Assembly (NCBI RefSeq): GCF_006494715.1
Contig: NZ_CP041151.1
Span: 2,728,001-2,792,000 of the forward strand
Origin: Shewanella sp. SNU WT4
GTDB taxonomy: Bacteria; Pseudomonadota; Gammaproteobacteria; Enterobacterales; Shewanellaceae
Reading direction: 5' to 3'
Length of the DNA: 64,000 bases
The notes below the pieces were generated by a model. That model was not told where the DNA came from, made no database searches, and saw nothing but the letters and a program-made list of their open reading frames with translations. Below are positions 9,801 through 19,027 of this stretch, piece by piece. Both the position numbers and the translations under genes were made by a program. The first letter of the stretch is position 1, and every line of letters begins with the position of its first letter.

Positions 9801-10494
9801 TAGTGCCAATATCGATTGCAATATCGCCCTCAGAGCCAGCGCCATTAATCCTTTCACTGTGATTGAAAACATTGATTTTAGCGGTAAGCTAACCGCGAAT
9901 CTTGGCGGCCTTGATAGCAATCAAGCCAAAGCTGAATTACAAGGGCAAGGCCAACTGTTAGGTGGCGATGTCATCATCCCGTCGGTGGTGGTCACCAATC
10001 AACAGCAAGCCAGTTTATACCTACTGCTACAAGACTTAGATTTAACTCGTATTATGGATAAACAGCGCTTGCAAGGAATACATGCCAGCGGCCGGATTGA
10101 TGGCGTCTTGCCAGCATTTTATCAAGATGGCAAGGTCAGCATTAACGGCGGACGCTTAGCCGCGCGCCCCCCAGGCGGTGAAATTAGCTTGCAAGATAAT
10201 GAGAAATTTCAGCAACTAGCAAGCAGCGAGCCGCAACTCGCCTTTGCCTTAGATGTGCTTAAACAGCTAAATTACCGCGAATTATCCAGTAGCTTTGAGA
10301 TGGATAATCACGGCGAAGCGCAATTAAATATTCACTTAGAAGGGAGTAGCCCCAGTTATCAGCGCCCGATAGTATTCAACTATCATCAAAGCGAAAATAT
10401 GCTTAAGCTGATTGAGAGTTTGCAAATAGGTAATCGACTCGAACAAGAGTTGCAACAAAAAATCAATGCTGAACCCAGCAAGGAGCTCCAATGA
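6847..10494 (+). CDS. ydbH: YdbH-family AsmA/TamB-like intermembrane lipid transport protein
   Basis: 1215 residues with a cytoplasmic N-terminus, one membrane helix (about 39-60) and a long periplasmic beta-rich domain ending in the DUF2125/YdbH-type C-terminal region (LNYRELSSSFEMDNHGEAQLNIHLEG). E. coli YdbH works with TamB and YhdP in phospholipid transport between the inner and outer membranes. Compared with E. coli YdbH (about 880 residues) it is much longer, with low-complexity inserts: a (LP)n run near 215-222, NTKSHANTKSHAHTK near 530, and PINST/PTS repeats near 635-675. The start may instead be ATG 6868; both lie in or at the edge of a tandem repeat. The gene overlaps ynbE by four bases. 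Confidence 0.85.
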   Translation: MRHKSRAMKPHADNNPPSTSAGADTQAATPYAPVKTRRAVLITSLLILVLLSLILWAWLKRDTWLSALINHELTPYAIRLTSLQGSDIHWRGGLVLTLSSSTIHIDLPEQAFTPTSPQAMNNAINNSAIANPINYPIDSIINIDSSHPRSDTAIVIRLNELELDLSQARPRVSAANIVIQAPAKLNQAMVTEVMARFQTNTLASQSAPPQPTALLPLPLPLPLPIDIKVNQAQLGLGELTLMLDKLEVTDDALTLNLMVKPMANASSNEAAPSTLSLRWQQHKGLALESNLSFASLLAQVNLLIHQGSFPEYLQDNNALSALRPWLWQGDDARLEGVASVMLTGHADLNQWFGSNEPSITGQLQLSELNYRLDSELLTTKLAELLPPSLMQPKTQPAYPSTPASTPVSGDVLFSIAKFSGQISAQQELASAIDLKSMDWQIEPASVQLLLPRAIDNALALWLQQHMVPKLHQQLPTEWQWLATSLPWLDIAASIAAWQLTWDTPMTGVGMNRVSVDDISLQQLFAADTNADTKSHANTKSHAHTKADANNTAAVMGNTSASPNNIKSEFRLMTKLSQLRWQAPQLSANYQAEASLNHWQIAHSAPLTVKALISPLQMSINGTLGATIASNFAPTPINSTPINSTSINPVPTSPVAINPIAINSVPTSQASASQTQTAINWWHSQAMMALELKINELDILDKRLLTQDKVSGLESTQFSVKGEEFHAQAKWQLNLQSQAAVSLFPNYHRIDLGPVMIEKQLKHQKQGLVPRWRLSLPSSQLILLPAADTGNNANANLNPYPNAKLTHQFELGLVTEQVLWQSYAEIFHPQLLSTTAPRQQHKIVSQHAINHLGLHASIDYHSGARTRLSSQALWQLDALSLSSQQALNINPARNEWQVTGDWQHQSSLKQWQPLLSRASRELINSLQGDLSFTGAFTWGNHTPYQPFTNTFAIELNHINGAIAHVPIDNATIKLPCTLHGALQPLFSANIDCNIALRASAINPFTVIENIDFSGKLTANLGGLDSNQAKAELQGQGQLLGGDVIIPSVVVTNQQQASLYLLLQDLDLTRIMDKQRLQGIHASGRIDGVLPAFYQDGKVSINGGRLAARPPGGEISLQDNEKFQQLASSEPQLAFALDVLKQLNYRELSSSFEMDNHGEAQLNIHLEGSSPSYQRPIVFNYHQSENMLKLIESLQIGNRLEQELQQKINAEPSKELQ

Positions 10495-10676
10495 AACTGC
10501 ACCTGCCACTGGCTGCTGCCACCCTATTATCGCTCGTGGCTTGTAGCCCGACGGTAAAAATCGAGCCGCCCGATAAGCCCATCACTATTAACCTCAACGT
10601 TAAAATCGAACACGATATTAAAATCAAGGTCGATAAACAGCTCGATGACTTATTAAAAAACGACCAACTCTATTAG
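10491..10676 (+). CDS. ynbE: YnbE-family small lipoprotein
   Basis: 61 residues: a lipoprotein signal with the lipobox LVAC at 15-18, then PTVKIEPPDKPITINLNVKIEHDIKIKVD, which is the YnbE signature. The start overlaps the ydbH stop (ATGA). In E. coli YnbE is an outer-membrane lipoprotein that forms a bridge with YdbH, stacking strands onto its periplasmic C-terminus. Gene order and spacing are as in that system. Confidence 0.92.
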   Translation: MKLHLPLAAATLLSLVACSPTVKIEPPDKPITINLNVKIEHDIKIKVDKQLDDLLKNDQLY

Positions 10677-10688
10677 TGCGAGGATAAT

Positions 10689-11006
10689 ATGAAAACAATG
10701 TGCAGCGCCTTGTTGGCGTTAATGATGAGTTTTTCGGTGTGGGCGATGGATTTAACCGAAGCCAAAAGTGAAGGGTTTTTAGGTGAGCAGCGCAATGGCT
10801 ACCTAGGCGTAGTCAACGCCAACGCTGCCGCCGAAGCTATTATGCAGCAAGTGAACGCAAAACGACTGGCCGCCTTTAGTAAGATTGCCAGCCAAAATGG
10901 GATCAGTGTTGATGATGTTGCCGCCCTTGCCGCTCAAAAAGCCATTGCCTCAGCCCCTGCCGGCACTTATGTGCAAACCAGTAGTGGTCAATGGCTCAAA
11001 AAATAA
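10689..11006 (+). CDS. ydbL: YdbL-family periplasmic protein (DUF1318)
   Basis: 105 residues with a cleavable signal peptide (about 1-19) and a DUF1318 domain (LTEAKSEGFLGEQRNGYLG near the mature N-terminus). It is the third member of the ydbH-ynbE-ydbL operon, 12 bases after ynbE with GAGGATAAT as ribosome site. E. coli YdbL is thought to act as a chaperone that limits YdbH-YnbE over-assembly. Confidence 0.9.
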   Translation: MKTMCSALLALMMSFSVWAMDLTEAKSEGFLGEQRNGYLGVVNANAAAEAIMQQVNAKRLAAFSKIASQNGISVDDVAALAAQKAIASAPAGTYVQTSSGQWLKK

Positions 11007-11025
11007 TCTAGCATTGCTAGCGTTT

Positions 11026-11053
11026 GCAGCCTTTAGCTTGCCTTAAAGGCTGC
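11026..11053 (+). terminator. Hairpin after ydbL
   Basis: Ten-bp perfect arms GCAGCCTTTA / TAAAGGCTGC with an eight-base loop. The T tract is poor. The remaining 11054-11318 shows no gene and presumably holds the promoter of the next gene. Confidence 0.5.
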
Positions 11054-11318
11054 GTTGATTTATCTCGCCAAGCGATTTGAGCCTTGCCAACACGGCATGA
11101 CTTGACGGTATGACTTGGTCAGTCCGTTAACGGCAGTCATCGTGATTAAGCGGGGCCTAAGTAGCCCAAGTGCCCGACGTTTTAGCAAACCGCCAAAGCT
11201 ATGCCCATAAGGGATGCTGAACTAAAATCAATTAGTTAGATTTTATTTGTCGCCGCTAATGACTCGTGTTTTAATCCAAGCTTAACCTTTTTCATCCCCC
11301 CATTTTGGAGCCACGGTT

Positions 11319-12404
11319 TTGATAAACAGCCTAAAACTGCAACCCCGGCATATGGTATTAATGCTGGCCTTAGCCGTTGCCACCTACGCCTGTTACTTAT
11401 TAGTGGCCCCTTATTTGGGTTCAATAGTTCTGGGCTTTATTGTGTCATTACTATTTTTGCCTGTGCATAGCCGTATTTTCAAGCTCATGCCTAACAGCCC
11501 CAATATAGCCTCTAGCCTATCTTGCACCTTACTGACTGTGATGGTGCTAATCCCCTTGTTATTGGTGGCTATTGCCATCGTTGATCAAGGGGTAAATTTT
11601 ATGAGTAACGCCTATCACTGGTTAACGGGCGGCGGCGCTAAAGAGCTATTAAGTCATCCTTGGGTGCAAACGGGTTTTGAATTACTCAACAAATGGTTGC
11701 CGTTTGATACCATTAAACCTGAGGAATTTGCCCAGCGCGCGGCCAGTCTAGCCACGGAAATGAGCAGCACCTTAGTGGGGGCTAGCACCAGTATTGTGGG
11801 TAACCTGACAGACACTATTTTAAGTTTCTCATTAATGTTATTTGTGCTGTATTTCTTCCTGCGCGATCAAGAAAAAATCATAGATAACATCCGCCATATC
11901 ATCCCACTGTCACGCTCACAAGAAGACCAAATTCTTAATGAAGTAGAATCCGTGGCTAAATCTGCGGTATTAGGCTCGTTTTTAACGGCCTTAGCCCAAG
12001 GGGTGCTCGGCGGTATCGCTATGGCATTGGCGGGATTCCCTGGATTATTCTGGGGCACCATGATGGCCTTCGCCTCATTCATTCCCTTTGTCGGCACCGC
12101 CATGATCTGGCTTCCCGCGTCGATTTATTTATTCCTTATTGGTGAATGGCAATGGGCGGTGTTCTTAATTGCTTGGGGCATAGTCGTCATAGGCTCAATA
12201 GATAACTTCTTGCGTCCTTGGCTAATGCAAGGCAATACAGGCATGAGTACCTTATTGCTGTTTTTCTCATTGCTCGGCGGCCTGCAATTATTTGGCTTAA
12301 TTGGCTTAATTTACGGCCCGATTATCTTTGCCGTCACCTTGGTATTGTTTAGATTGTATGAAGTGGAATTTGAAGGTTTTTTAACCCAACAAGACAATGA
12401 TTAG
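11319..12404 (+). CDS. AI-2E family (UPF0118/PerM-like) transporter
   Basis: 361 residues, the usual size, with about eight membrane helices: two near the N-terminus, a soluble stretch, then the conserved helical block containing LPLSRSQEDQILNEVESVAKSAVLGSF and the GLFWGTMMAFASFIPFVG motif. The family includes TqsA, PerM and Na+/H+ antiporter-like members, so the substrate cannot be assigned. A TTG start at 11319 is chosen for the GGAG at 11307-11310; an ATG lies at codon 12. It is followed by a strong terminator. Confidence 0.85.
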   Translation: MINSLKLQPRHMVLMLALAVATYACYLLVAPYLGSIVLGFIVSLLFLPVHSRIFKLMPNSPNIASSLSCTLLTVMVLIPLLLVAIAIVDQGVNFMSNAYHWLTGGGAKELLSHPWVQTGFELLNKWLPFDTIKPEEFAQRAASLATEMSSTLVGASTSIVGNLTDTILSFSLMLFVLYFFLRDQEKIIDNIRHIIPLSRSQEDQILNEVESVAKSAVLGSFLTALAQGVLGGIAMALAGFPGLFWGTMMAFASFIPFVGTAMIWLPASIYLFLIGEWQWAVFLIAWGIVVIGSIDNFLRPWLMQGNTGMSTLLLFFSLLGGLQLFGLIGLIYGPIIFAVTLVLFRLYEVEFEGFLTQQDND

Positions 12405-12460
12405 CGCCAAGTGAGTATTAGGGTTTAAATGTGATAAGCACTTACCCCAGCAAGAATAAC

Positions 12461-12492
12461 AACGCCGACTATCACAGTCGGCGTTATTTTTT
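12461..12492 (+). terminator. Intrinsic terminator after AI-2E family gene
   Basis: Ten-bp arms AACGCCGACT / AGTCGGCGTT with loop ATCAC, followed by a six-T run. Classic rho-independent form on the plus strand. Confidence 0.85.
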
Positions 12493-12560
12493 CAGCAACT
12501 TTGGCGCAGCTATCTTTTAGTGAACAAGGTTATTGAGCGCCTTTTAATGGCGACTGAACA

Positions 12561-12588
12561 AAAAAATAGGGCAACCCGTGCCCTATTT
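12561..12588 (-). terminator. Intrinsic terminator of yejK
   Basis: Arms AAATAGGGCA / TGCCCTATTT around a five-base loop. Read on the minus strand it ends in a T run (the A6 tract at 12561-12566). Placed just after the yejK stop. Confidence 0.8.
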
Positions 12589-12633
12589 ATTCAATGTCGA
12601 TAGTTTTTAGTCTTAGCCGCTCACTATCAGTGA

Positions 12634-13662
12634 TTAGCCTTTATTGTTGCGTCTATCGAGCTGATCTTTAAGATTGGCTGGCACACCTTTAATTAATAAG
12701 GTGTCAGAAATGGGGTCGTAAATGACGCGATCACCTAAATGGCCACCATCGAAACTGAGAGTGATCCCGCCGCCTGTGCCTGAAAACTTTTTCAGTTGGC
12801 GCAAGGTAGCTTTATCAGCTGGGAAGGAATCATCAAGTTCATAATCGCCAGTGCTGGCAAAATCATAAAATGAATCCATGCCAGAATCAGCCAATTCATC
12901 GGCCAAGTCTTTCATGTCAATGTCATGACCCGTATCAAAACGCTCAGCGCAATATTCAAATACCTTATTACGGCATTCTTGCTGCTCAACCTTAGTTAAC
13001 TCACTGCCAGCGACAAAATCTTCCACCGCATTCATCAGCGATTTGTTTTGTGCCTTAGGATTAACCCCTTCCACACAGCCCATAAAATCAAGGAAGAAGT
13101 CAGCCACTTTACGACCCGCACGGCCACGAATAAACGAAATATACTTTTTAGAATCCTTATCCGTTTGCCATTCGGTTAAATCAATCCGAGCCGCCAACTG
13201 CATATTGCTTAAATCTAAGTAATCAACCTGAGTTAATTCCATATCATCAAGCACTGTCATTGACGATTTAGCATTGAGTAAGGCGACAAATAAATACTCA
13301 GTCGCGACATTGGCGTAACTGGCAAGCAGTAAAAAGCCACCATGACTGAAATCGTATTTAGATAATTCTTGTTGTAATAATTGCCCAGCTGCCGAGCTAA
13401 ACTCGACAAATCCGGTCTCGCCTTGGCGATAGCTGGCGAGTTTTTCAGCAAACTCTGGGTTGGCTTCACCATCATTATCAGGCACACCAAAATAACCAAA
13501 ACCTTTGCCGGCTTTGCTGGTGTAACTGCGGTGCAGCTCTTCTAGCATCTGGGCCACAGCCTGTCCGTTTAATAACGGCTGCGGACGTAAACGACAACTC
13601 AGTTGGCCTTCGCCATCCTGGGTAATTTCATGAATAATTGCTTGATCGATCTGAATACTCAT
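12634..13662 (-). CDS. yejK: Nucleoid-associated protein YejK (NdpA)
   Basis: 342 residues, near the E. coli YejK length (335), matching from the N-terminal IDQAIIHEI through [15 protein letters not shown] to the terminal [20 protein letters not shown]. YejK is a nucleoid protein that interacts with type II topoisomerases. It is transcribed divergently from yejL, as is usual in gammaproteobacteria, with 72 bp between the starts. Confidence 0.93.
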   Translation of the reverse strand: MSIQIDQAIIHEITQDGEGQLSCRLRPQPLLNGQAVAQMLEELHRSYTSKAGKGFGYFGVPDNDGEANPEFAEKLASYRQGETGFVEFSSAAGQLLQQELSKYDFSHGGFLLLASYANVATEYLFVALLNAKSSMTVLDDMELTQVDYLDLSNMQLAARIDLTEWQTDKDSKKYISFIRGRAGRKVADFFLDFMGCVEGVNPKAQNKSLMNAVEDFVAGSELTKVEQQECRNKVFEYCAERFDTGHDIDMKDLADELADSGMDSFYDFASTGDYELDDSFPADKATLRQLKKFSGTGGGITLSFDGGHLGDRVIYDPISDTLLIKGVPANLKDQLDRRNNKG

Positions 13663-13734
13663 AAGCCTGATAGTGATAGCCGTGTAAATCGGCTATTATA
13701 TGCCGCTATACCGTTTTAAAGTGAATTATTTTCT

Positions 13735-13953
13735 ATGGCTATTCAATCAAAATACACCAACATCCAAGTAGAATCTCTGATCGCCGAGCTTATGGCCGTG
13801 ATGGATAAGCACCAAGCACCGACCGACTTACGTCTGATGGTGTTAGGCAATTGCGTGACTCACGTGTTAGAAACTCAAGTGGCAGCAAAAGCGCGCAGCA
13901 CTGTGGCTGAGCAATTTGCCAAAGCGTTAGAAAAGTCAGTTAAATCAAACTAA
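13735..13953 (+). CDS. yejL: YejL family protein (UPF0352/DUF1414)
   Basis: 72 residues, all-helical, with the family pattern AIQSKYTNIQVESLIAEL and LRLMVLGNCVTHVL. Structures of the family show a small helical dimer; function unknown. It sits between divergent yejK and downstream yejM, the conserved order. Confidence 0.92.
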   Translation: MAIQSKYTNIQVESLIAELMAVMDKHQAPTDLRLMVLGNCVTHVLETQVAAKARSTVAEQFAKALEKSVKSN

Positions 13954-14016
13954 AACTGGCGACATAACGCAATTACAGCATAAGATACACAAGCAAAATA
14001 AAGATCTTGGAGCATC

Positions 14017-15798
14017 ATGGTAGAGCGACAAAAACAGCTGGTGCGAGATAAAGTCTCCCGCCTAGTGAACTGGGGACACTGGTTCGCTTTCTTTAACGGC
14101 ATACTGGCGATGATCATCGGCAGTCGTTACATTGAAACTGTTGGCAGTCCCGATACCTGGTTAGGCTGGGTCTATCTGGCTATTAGCACCATAGGCCATT
14201 TCAGCTTCCTCGCCTTTATTGTGTATCTTGTGCTGTTGTTTCCCATCAGCCTGTTATTACCCTATTCCAAGATATTACGCGGCTATAGCGCCATTGTGGC
14301 CACCTTATGCTTATGTATCTTGTTATATGACACTGTTATTTTTGATGACTATGGTCTGCACCTTAGTCCGTTTGTGTTTGATTTAGCGTGGGTTGACTTA
14401 CATTCTCTACTCAAAGGCACCAGCTATATAGTGACGCCTATCGCCATTTTAGCGCTGGAATTAACGGCGGCGAATTTCTTATGGAAGCGCATAGTTAAAA
14501 TCCAAAAGCGCCATATTGGCCCTAAAGTAGTGACCTTAGTCGGACTGTGTTTTATCGCCAGCCATGTGATCCATATTTGGGCTGATGCTACCGATATCAC
14601 ACCTATTACCCGTTACGATCAAACCTACCCCTTGTCATACCCTGCCACCGCTCGCACCTTTATGGCGCGCCACGGCATCGAAAATGACATCCGAAATCGC
14701 AATGTGAAACTAGATATTCAGTTGCACTATCCAGCGCAAGCCTTGCAATGCGATGTGACCACTAAACCTAATATCTTATTGATTACTATTGATGGCCTAC
14801 GCGCAGATTTTGTTACGCCAAGCACTATGCCATTTTTAAGTCAGTATGCGGCTAACAATATTGATTTTACTGACCATTACAGTGGTGGCGTTGATTCTTC
14901 TAGCGCTATGTTCTCACTGCTTTATGGCTTACAAGGCAGCTATTTAGACGCCGTTGAATTTCAAAATATGAGCCCGCTACTGACCCAAACCTTAAAGCAC
15001 GCAGGTTACCAGCTCGGATTGTTTGCGCAGGCGCCAAGCCTGAATGCCCCAGAGCCTAAGGCCATATTTAACGACTTTAGTCTGCATCAAAGTGACTCAA
15101 ACACCAGTATTGCTGATGCTGACTTGCAATCCCTTAGCGCGTTTTCGGCTTGGAAAGCCAAAGAAACTACCCCATGGTTTGCCTTAGTGGATTTAGCATC
15201 GCCAGAAAGCTATGACACACCCGTCGGTTTTGTTGGCATACCAACAGTGAGCCCACCGACGGAACTAAAAGCCGCGGAGCGAGTGTTATTCAATCAATAC
15301 CGTCAGTCACTTAACTTTATTGACCAGCAATTAGCGGCGCTGTTACCCAGCATCAATGACAATACCTTAGTCATAATTACTGGTATTTCTGGCAAGGTCT
15401 TTAGCCTAAATCAGGATGAAAACCGCGAGTTATCACCTGATAATGTCAAAGTGCCGATGATCATCCACTGGGCTGGCAAACCTGCGCAGCAAATTAGCTA
15501 TGCGACCAGTCACCATGGCTTAGTTAATACCTTGATGCAGCAAGTATTAAACTGTGATGAAGCAAGCTTGCAATACACTTCTGGGCGCAAACTATTAAGC
15601 CCGAATCAAGACCCATGGATTTATATTGGTGATAACCGAATTTTTGCGATTTACCAGCCAGCTGAAATCACCATAATTAATCGTCACGGTCAATATTCTA
15701 TCTACGACAAAGCTTATCAGCAGCAATTACATAAGAAACTGAGCGCGCCAGAGCTTATCCAAGTGATGCGCGAAGGCCGACGTTTATACAAACATTAA
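14017..15798 (+). CDS. yejM: Inner-membrane LPS/cardiolipin regulator YejM (PbgA/LapC)
   Basis: 593 residues. The N-terminal DUF3413 part has five membrane helices (about residues 20-180). A periplasmic sulfatase-like hydrolase domain begins near residue 248 with ILLITIDGLRADFV. In enterobacteria YejM senses LPS at the inner membrane and controls LpxC degradation through LapB. The domain resembles EptA and LtaS but is generally regarded as lacking full catalytic function. The AAGATCTTGGAGC before the ATG gives a good ribosome site. It follows yejL by 63 bases. Confidence 0.92.
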   Translation: MVERQKQLVRDKVSRLVNWGHWFAFFNGILAMIIGSRYIETVGSPDTWLGWVYLAISTIGHFSFLAFIVYLVLLFPISLLLPYSKILRGYSAIVATLCLCILLYDTVIFDDYGLHLSPFVFDLAWVDLHSLLKGTSYIVTPIAILALELTAANFLWKRIVKIQKRHIGPKVVTLVGLCFIASHVIHIWADATDITPITRYDQTYPLSYPATARTFMARHGIENDIRNRNVKLDIQLHYPAQALQCDVTTKPNILLITIDGLRADFVTPSTMPFLSQYAANNIDFTDHYSGGVDSSSAMFSLLYGLQGSYLDAVEFQNMSPLLTQTLKHAGYQLGLFAQAPSLNAPEPKAIFNDFSLHQSDSNTSIADADLQSLSAFSAWKAKETTPWFALVDLASPESYDTPVGFVGIPTVSPPTELKAAERVLFNQYRQSLNFIDQQLAALLPSINDNTLVIITGISGKVFSLNQDENRELSPDNVKVPMIIHWAGKPAQQISYATSHHGLVNTLMQQVLNCDEASLQYTSGRKLLSPNQDPWIYIGDNRIFAIYQPAEITIINRHGQYSIYDKAYQQQLHKKLSAPELIQVMREGRRLYKH

Positions 15799-15936
15799 GG
15801 TCAGTTTTAGCTGAGATTAATTGCGGCGGCAAAATAGCCAGTTAACTGAATTTATTGCATTTTGTTCTTGCACTGCTATCTGGCTCTTGCTAAAGTTCTT
15901 GCCATCAGTTGCGGCTTAGCCCACTGATTTGGTTTT

Positions 15937-16013
15937 CGGTATGTAGCGCAGCCCGGTAGCGCACTGTCATGGGGTGTCAGGGGTCGGAGGTTCGAATCCT
16001 CTCATACCGACCA
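15937..16013 (+). tRNA. proL: tRNA-Pro(GGG)
   Basis: 77 nt ending in an encoded CCA. The acceptor stem is CGGTATG / CATACCG, the D arm GCGC-AGCCCGGTA-GCGC, the T arm GGAGG-TTCGAAT-CCTCT, and the anticodon loop ATGGGGT, which places GGG at 34-36. It resembles E. coli proL. The anticodon stem CTGTC / GTCAG carries one T-T mismatch. The gene borders the distal end of the CRISPR array. Confidence 0.95.
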
Positions 16014-16023
16014 AATTCTTGTG

Positions 16024-16052
16024 AAAAGGCTCACTTACTAGTGAGCCTTTTT
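16024..16052 (+). terminator. Intrinsic terminator after tRNA-Pro
   Basis: Eleven-bp arms AAAAGGCTCAC / GTGAGCCTTTT with a six-base loop, ending in T5, eleven bases after the tRNA. Confidence 0.85.
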
Positions 16053-16087
16053 GCTTTCTAGCGTTTGTGTTTATTACCGCAATGACT

Positions 16088-16115
16088 CCCAAAAAATTAC
16101 TGAGCGACAGTGAAG
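16088..16115 (-). repeat. Degenerate leader-distal CRISPR repeat
   Basis: Exactly one 60-bp period before the first intact repeat. 16 of 28 positions match the consensus, 13 of the 16 nearest the array (plus-strand CTGAGCGACAGTGAAG versus CTGTGCGGCAGTGAAC). In the repeat's own orientation the 5' half is kept and the 3' half is lost, as is usual for terminal repeats. It encloses a 32-nt fossil spacer at 16116-16147. Confidence 0.7.
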
Positions 16116-17555
16116 CGGTACTTTTCCTCGGACGCTAGCCACTTCTTTTTCTAAGCTGCCTGTGCGGCAGTGAACGATGACTTGCGGGCTGGTCGACTAC
16201 TTAACCTTTTCTAAGCTGCCTGTGCGGCAGTGAACCCGAGAAAAGGCGCATACACTAGCTACGGAATTTTCTAAGCTGCCTGTGCGGCAGTGAACCTGCT
16301 AGCGGTGGCGTTGTTGTTTGGGTGGTTTTTCTAAGCAGCCTGTGCGGCAGTGAACTATAATGACGAGCCAACACACCACCCACAGCATTTCTAAGCTGCC
16401 TGTGCGGCAGTGAACTGTAAGATAAGTCAACATAGTTTGCAAAAAAATTTCTAAGCTGCCTGTGCGGCAGTGAACGATGTTGATCGCATTGGCGCGACAA
16501 TGTGTTGTTTCTAAGCTGCCTGTGCGGCAGTGAACTACGGGGCTAAACGAAATGGCAATGTTGGTGATTTCTAAGCTGCCTGTGCGGCAGTGAACTTGAG
16601 TTATCAATGTTCCCCAAATCAATTCGTTTTCTAAGCTGCCTGTGCGGCAGTGAACTTAACAGGCGCAATAACAAGGCATCCGAACTCTTTCTAAGCTGCC
16701 TGTGCGGCAGTGAACTTACATCAAAGCAAACATGGCCAATCTCATTTTTTCTAAGCTGCCTGTGCGGCAGTGAACCGTGTTATAAGTGACTGTGGCGTTT
16801 TCACCGATTTCTAAGCTGCCTGTGCGGCAGTGAACAGACCGGTACGGCAGCCAATGCGGCTAAGCTGTTTCTAAGCTGCCTGTGCGGCAGTGAACGCAAA
16901 AACATCCAGCTATCAGCCATCTAATGATTTCTAAGCTGCCTGTGCGGCAGTGAACAGGCCATAAATCAAATGCGCATGGCCATTTTCTTTCTAAGCTGCC
17001 TGTGCGGCAGTGAACGCTACCCTGTTATTTTCCAGTTAGCATTAAAATTTCTAAGCTGCCTATGCGGCAGTGAACAACACCATTTAATTGGTTTTAATTT
17101 AATACAATTTCTAAGCTGCCTGTGCGGCAGTGAACTGTTTTGAAAATTGATTTCTACGCTGCTAATGTTTCTAAGCTGCCTGTGCGGCAGTGAACGGACT
17201 CACCGACTTTTATCGTGCGTAAGGTGTTTTCTAAGCTGCCTGTGCGGCAGTGAACTTAACGGCGGATACATGACGGAAGAAGTTAGCTTTCTAAGCTGCC
17301 TGTGCGGCAGTGAACTTATTGCGTGACTGCAAGCTGCGCTGTGATGTTTTCTAAGCTGCCTGTGCGGCAGTGAACCCACCAGTTGATGACTTAGCGCTAT
17401 CATCAATTTTCTAAGCTGCCTGTGCGGCAGTGAACTTATCGCTATGGCGCAGAAAGACCATCTAATTTTTCTAAGCTGCCTGTGCGGCAGTGAACTTAAG
17501 GCGGACGCTGCCGCTAACTTTCTCATTTTTCTAAGCTGCCTGTGCGGCAGTGAAC

Positions 17556-18067
17556 ATTCATATTGAAGTTGCCGAGCGCGAACAATTTTTCTAAGCTGCC
17601 TGTGCAGCAGTGAACTTGGTAAATTCACATTTAAGGGATGGAGTGAGTTTCTAAGCTGCCTGTGCGGCAGTGAACAAGTAATCTGGCAGGGGAGGTGCGC
17701 CCTTTTCTTTCTAAGCTGCCTGTGCGGCAGTGAACCAACCAATAGCACTGCGATATCAGGCTTGATTTTTCTAAGCTGCCTGTGCGGCAGTGAACAAAGA
17801 AAACTATCCAATGGTACAGGTGGTTACTTTCTAAGCTGCCTGTGCGGCAGTGAACTTGTAGTCGTGAACTTCACGCATTAATTGCAGTTTCTAAGCTGCC
17901 TGTGCGGCAGTGAACATTTAGCGAAGTTTTGGAAGTTGTGCCAATCTTTTCTAAGCTGCCTGTGCGGCAGTGAACGCGATTCAGGGGCTTTAAAGAGTTA
18001 TTCTTGATTTCTAAGCTGCCTGTGCGGCAGTGAACAGCATCGAAGATATGGAACAAAGCGACATAGT
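17556..18067 (-). repeat. Spacer block A, copy 1 (nine spacers)
   Basis: Nine consecutive spacers (numbers 98 to 90 counted from the leader) identical in order and sequence to 18216-18727, including a private repeat variant. Oldest copy by position. Confidence 0.95.
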
Positions 18068-18095
18068 TTTCTAAGCTGCCTGTGCGGCAGTGAAC

Positions 18096-18187
18096 GCGAG
18101 GTGCTGACGCTTTGCCATCCTCACCGTTTTCTAAGCTGCCTGTGCGGCAGTGAACAAAACACTCGCGGGTATGGATGGATTGGTATT
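18096..18187 (-). repeat. Spacer block B, copy 1 (two spacers)
   Basis: Spacers 89 and 88 from the leader, identical to 18936-19027. Here block B directly follows block A, without the three spacers that separate A and B in the other copy. Confidence 0.95.
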
Positions 18188-18215
18188 TTTCTAAGCTGCC
18201 TGTGCGGCAGTGAAC

Positions 18216-18727
18216 ATTCATATTGAAGTTGCCGAGCGCGAACAATTTTTCTAAGCTGCCTGTGCAGCAGTGAACTTGGTAAATTCACATTTAAGGGATG
18301 GAGTGAGTTTCTAAGCTGCCTGTGCGGCAGTGAACAAGTAATCTGGCAGGGGAGGTGCGCCCTTTTCTTTCTAAGCTGCCTGTGCGGCAGTGAACCAACC
18401 AATAGCACTGCGATATCAGGCTTGATTTTTCTAAGCTGCCTGTGCGGCAGTGAACAAAGAAAACTATCCAATGGTACAGGTGGTTACTTTCTAAGCTGCC
18501 TGTGCGGCAGTGAACTTGTAGTCGTGAACTTCACGCATTAATTGCAGTTTCTAAGCTGCCTGTGCGGCAGTGAACATTTAGCGAAGTTTTGGAAGTTGTG
18601 CCAATCTTTTCTAAGCTGCCTGTGCGGCAGTGAACGCGATTCAGGGGCTTTAAAGAGTTATTCTTGATTTCTAAGCTGCCTGTGCGGCAGTGAACAGCAT
18701 CGAAGATATGGAACAAAGCGACATAGT
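18216..18727 (-). repeat. Spacer block A, copy 2 (nine spacers)
   Basis: Spacers 87 to 79 from the leader, identical to 17556-18067, with the same variant repeat at the same place. Confidence 0.95.
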
Positions 18728-18935
18728 TTTCTAAGCTGCCTGTGCGGCAGTGAACGGCTGGGGTTAAAGCCTTTGGGCTATTATTATTTTCTAAGCTGCC
18801 TGTGCGGCAGTGAACTTTGGAATTTCAGTGCATCTACCGCTTATTACTTTCTAAGCTGCCTGTGCGGCAGTGAACGTAAATGTGACCTCCGTTGCCGTTC
18901 CTAATTTTTTCTAAGCTGCCTGTGCGGCAGTGAAC

Positions 18936-19027
18936 GCGAGGTGCTGACGCTTTGCCATCCTCACCGTTTTCTAAGCTGCCTGTGCGGCAGTGAACAAAAC
19001 ACTCGCGGGTATGGATGGATTGGTATT
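18936..19027 (-). repeat. Spacer block B, copy 2 (two spacers)
   Basis: Spacers 75 and 74 from the leader, identical to 18096-18187. Separated from block A copy 2 by three unique spacers (18756, 18816 and 18876). Confidence 0.95.
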
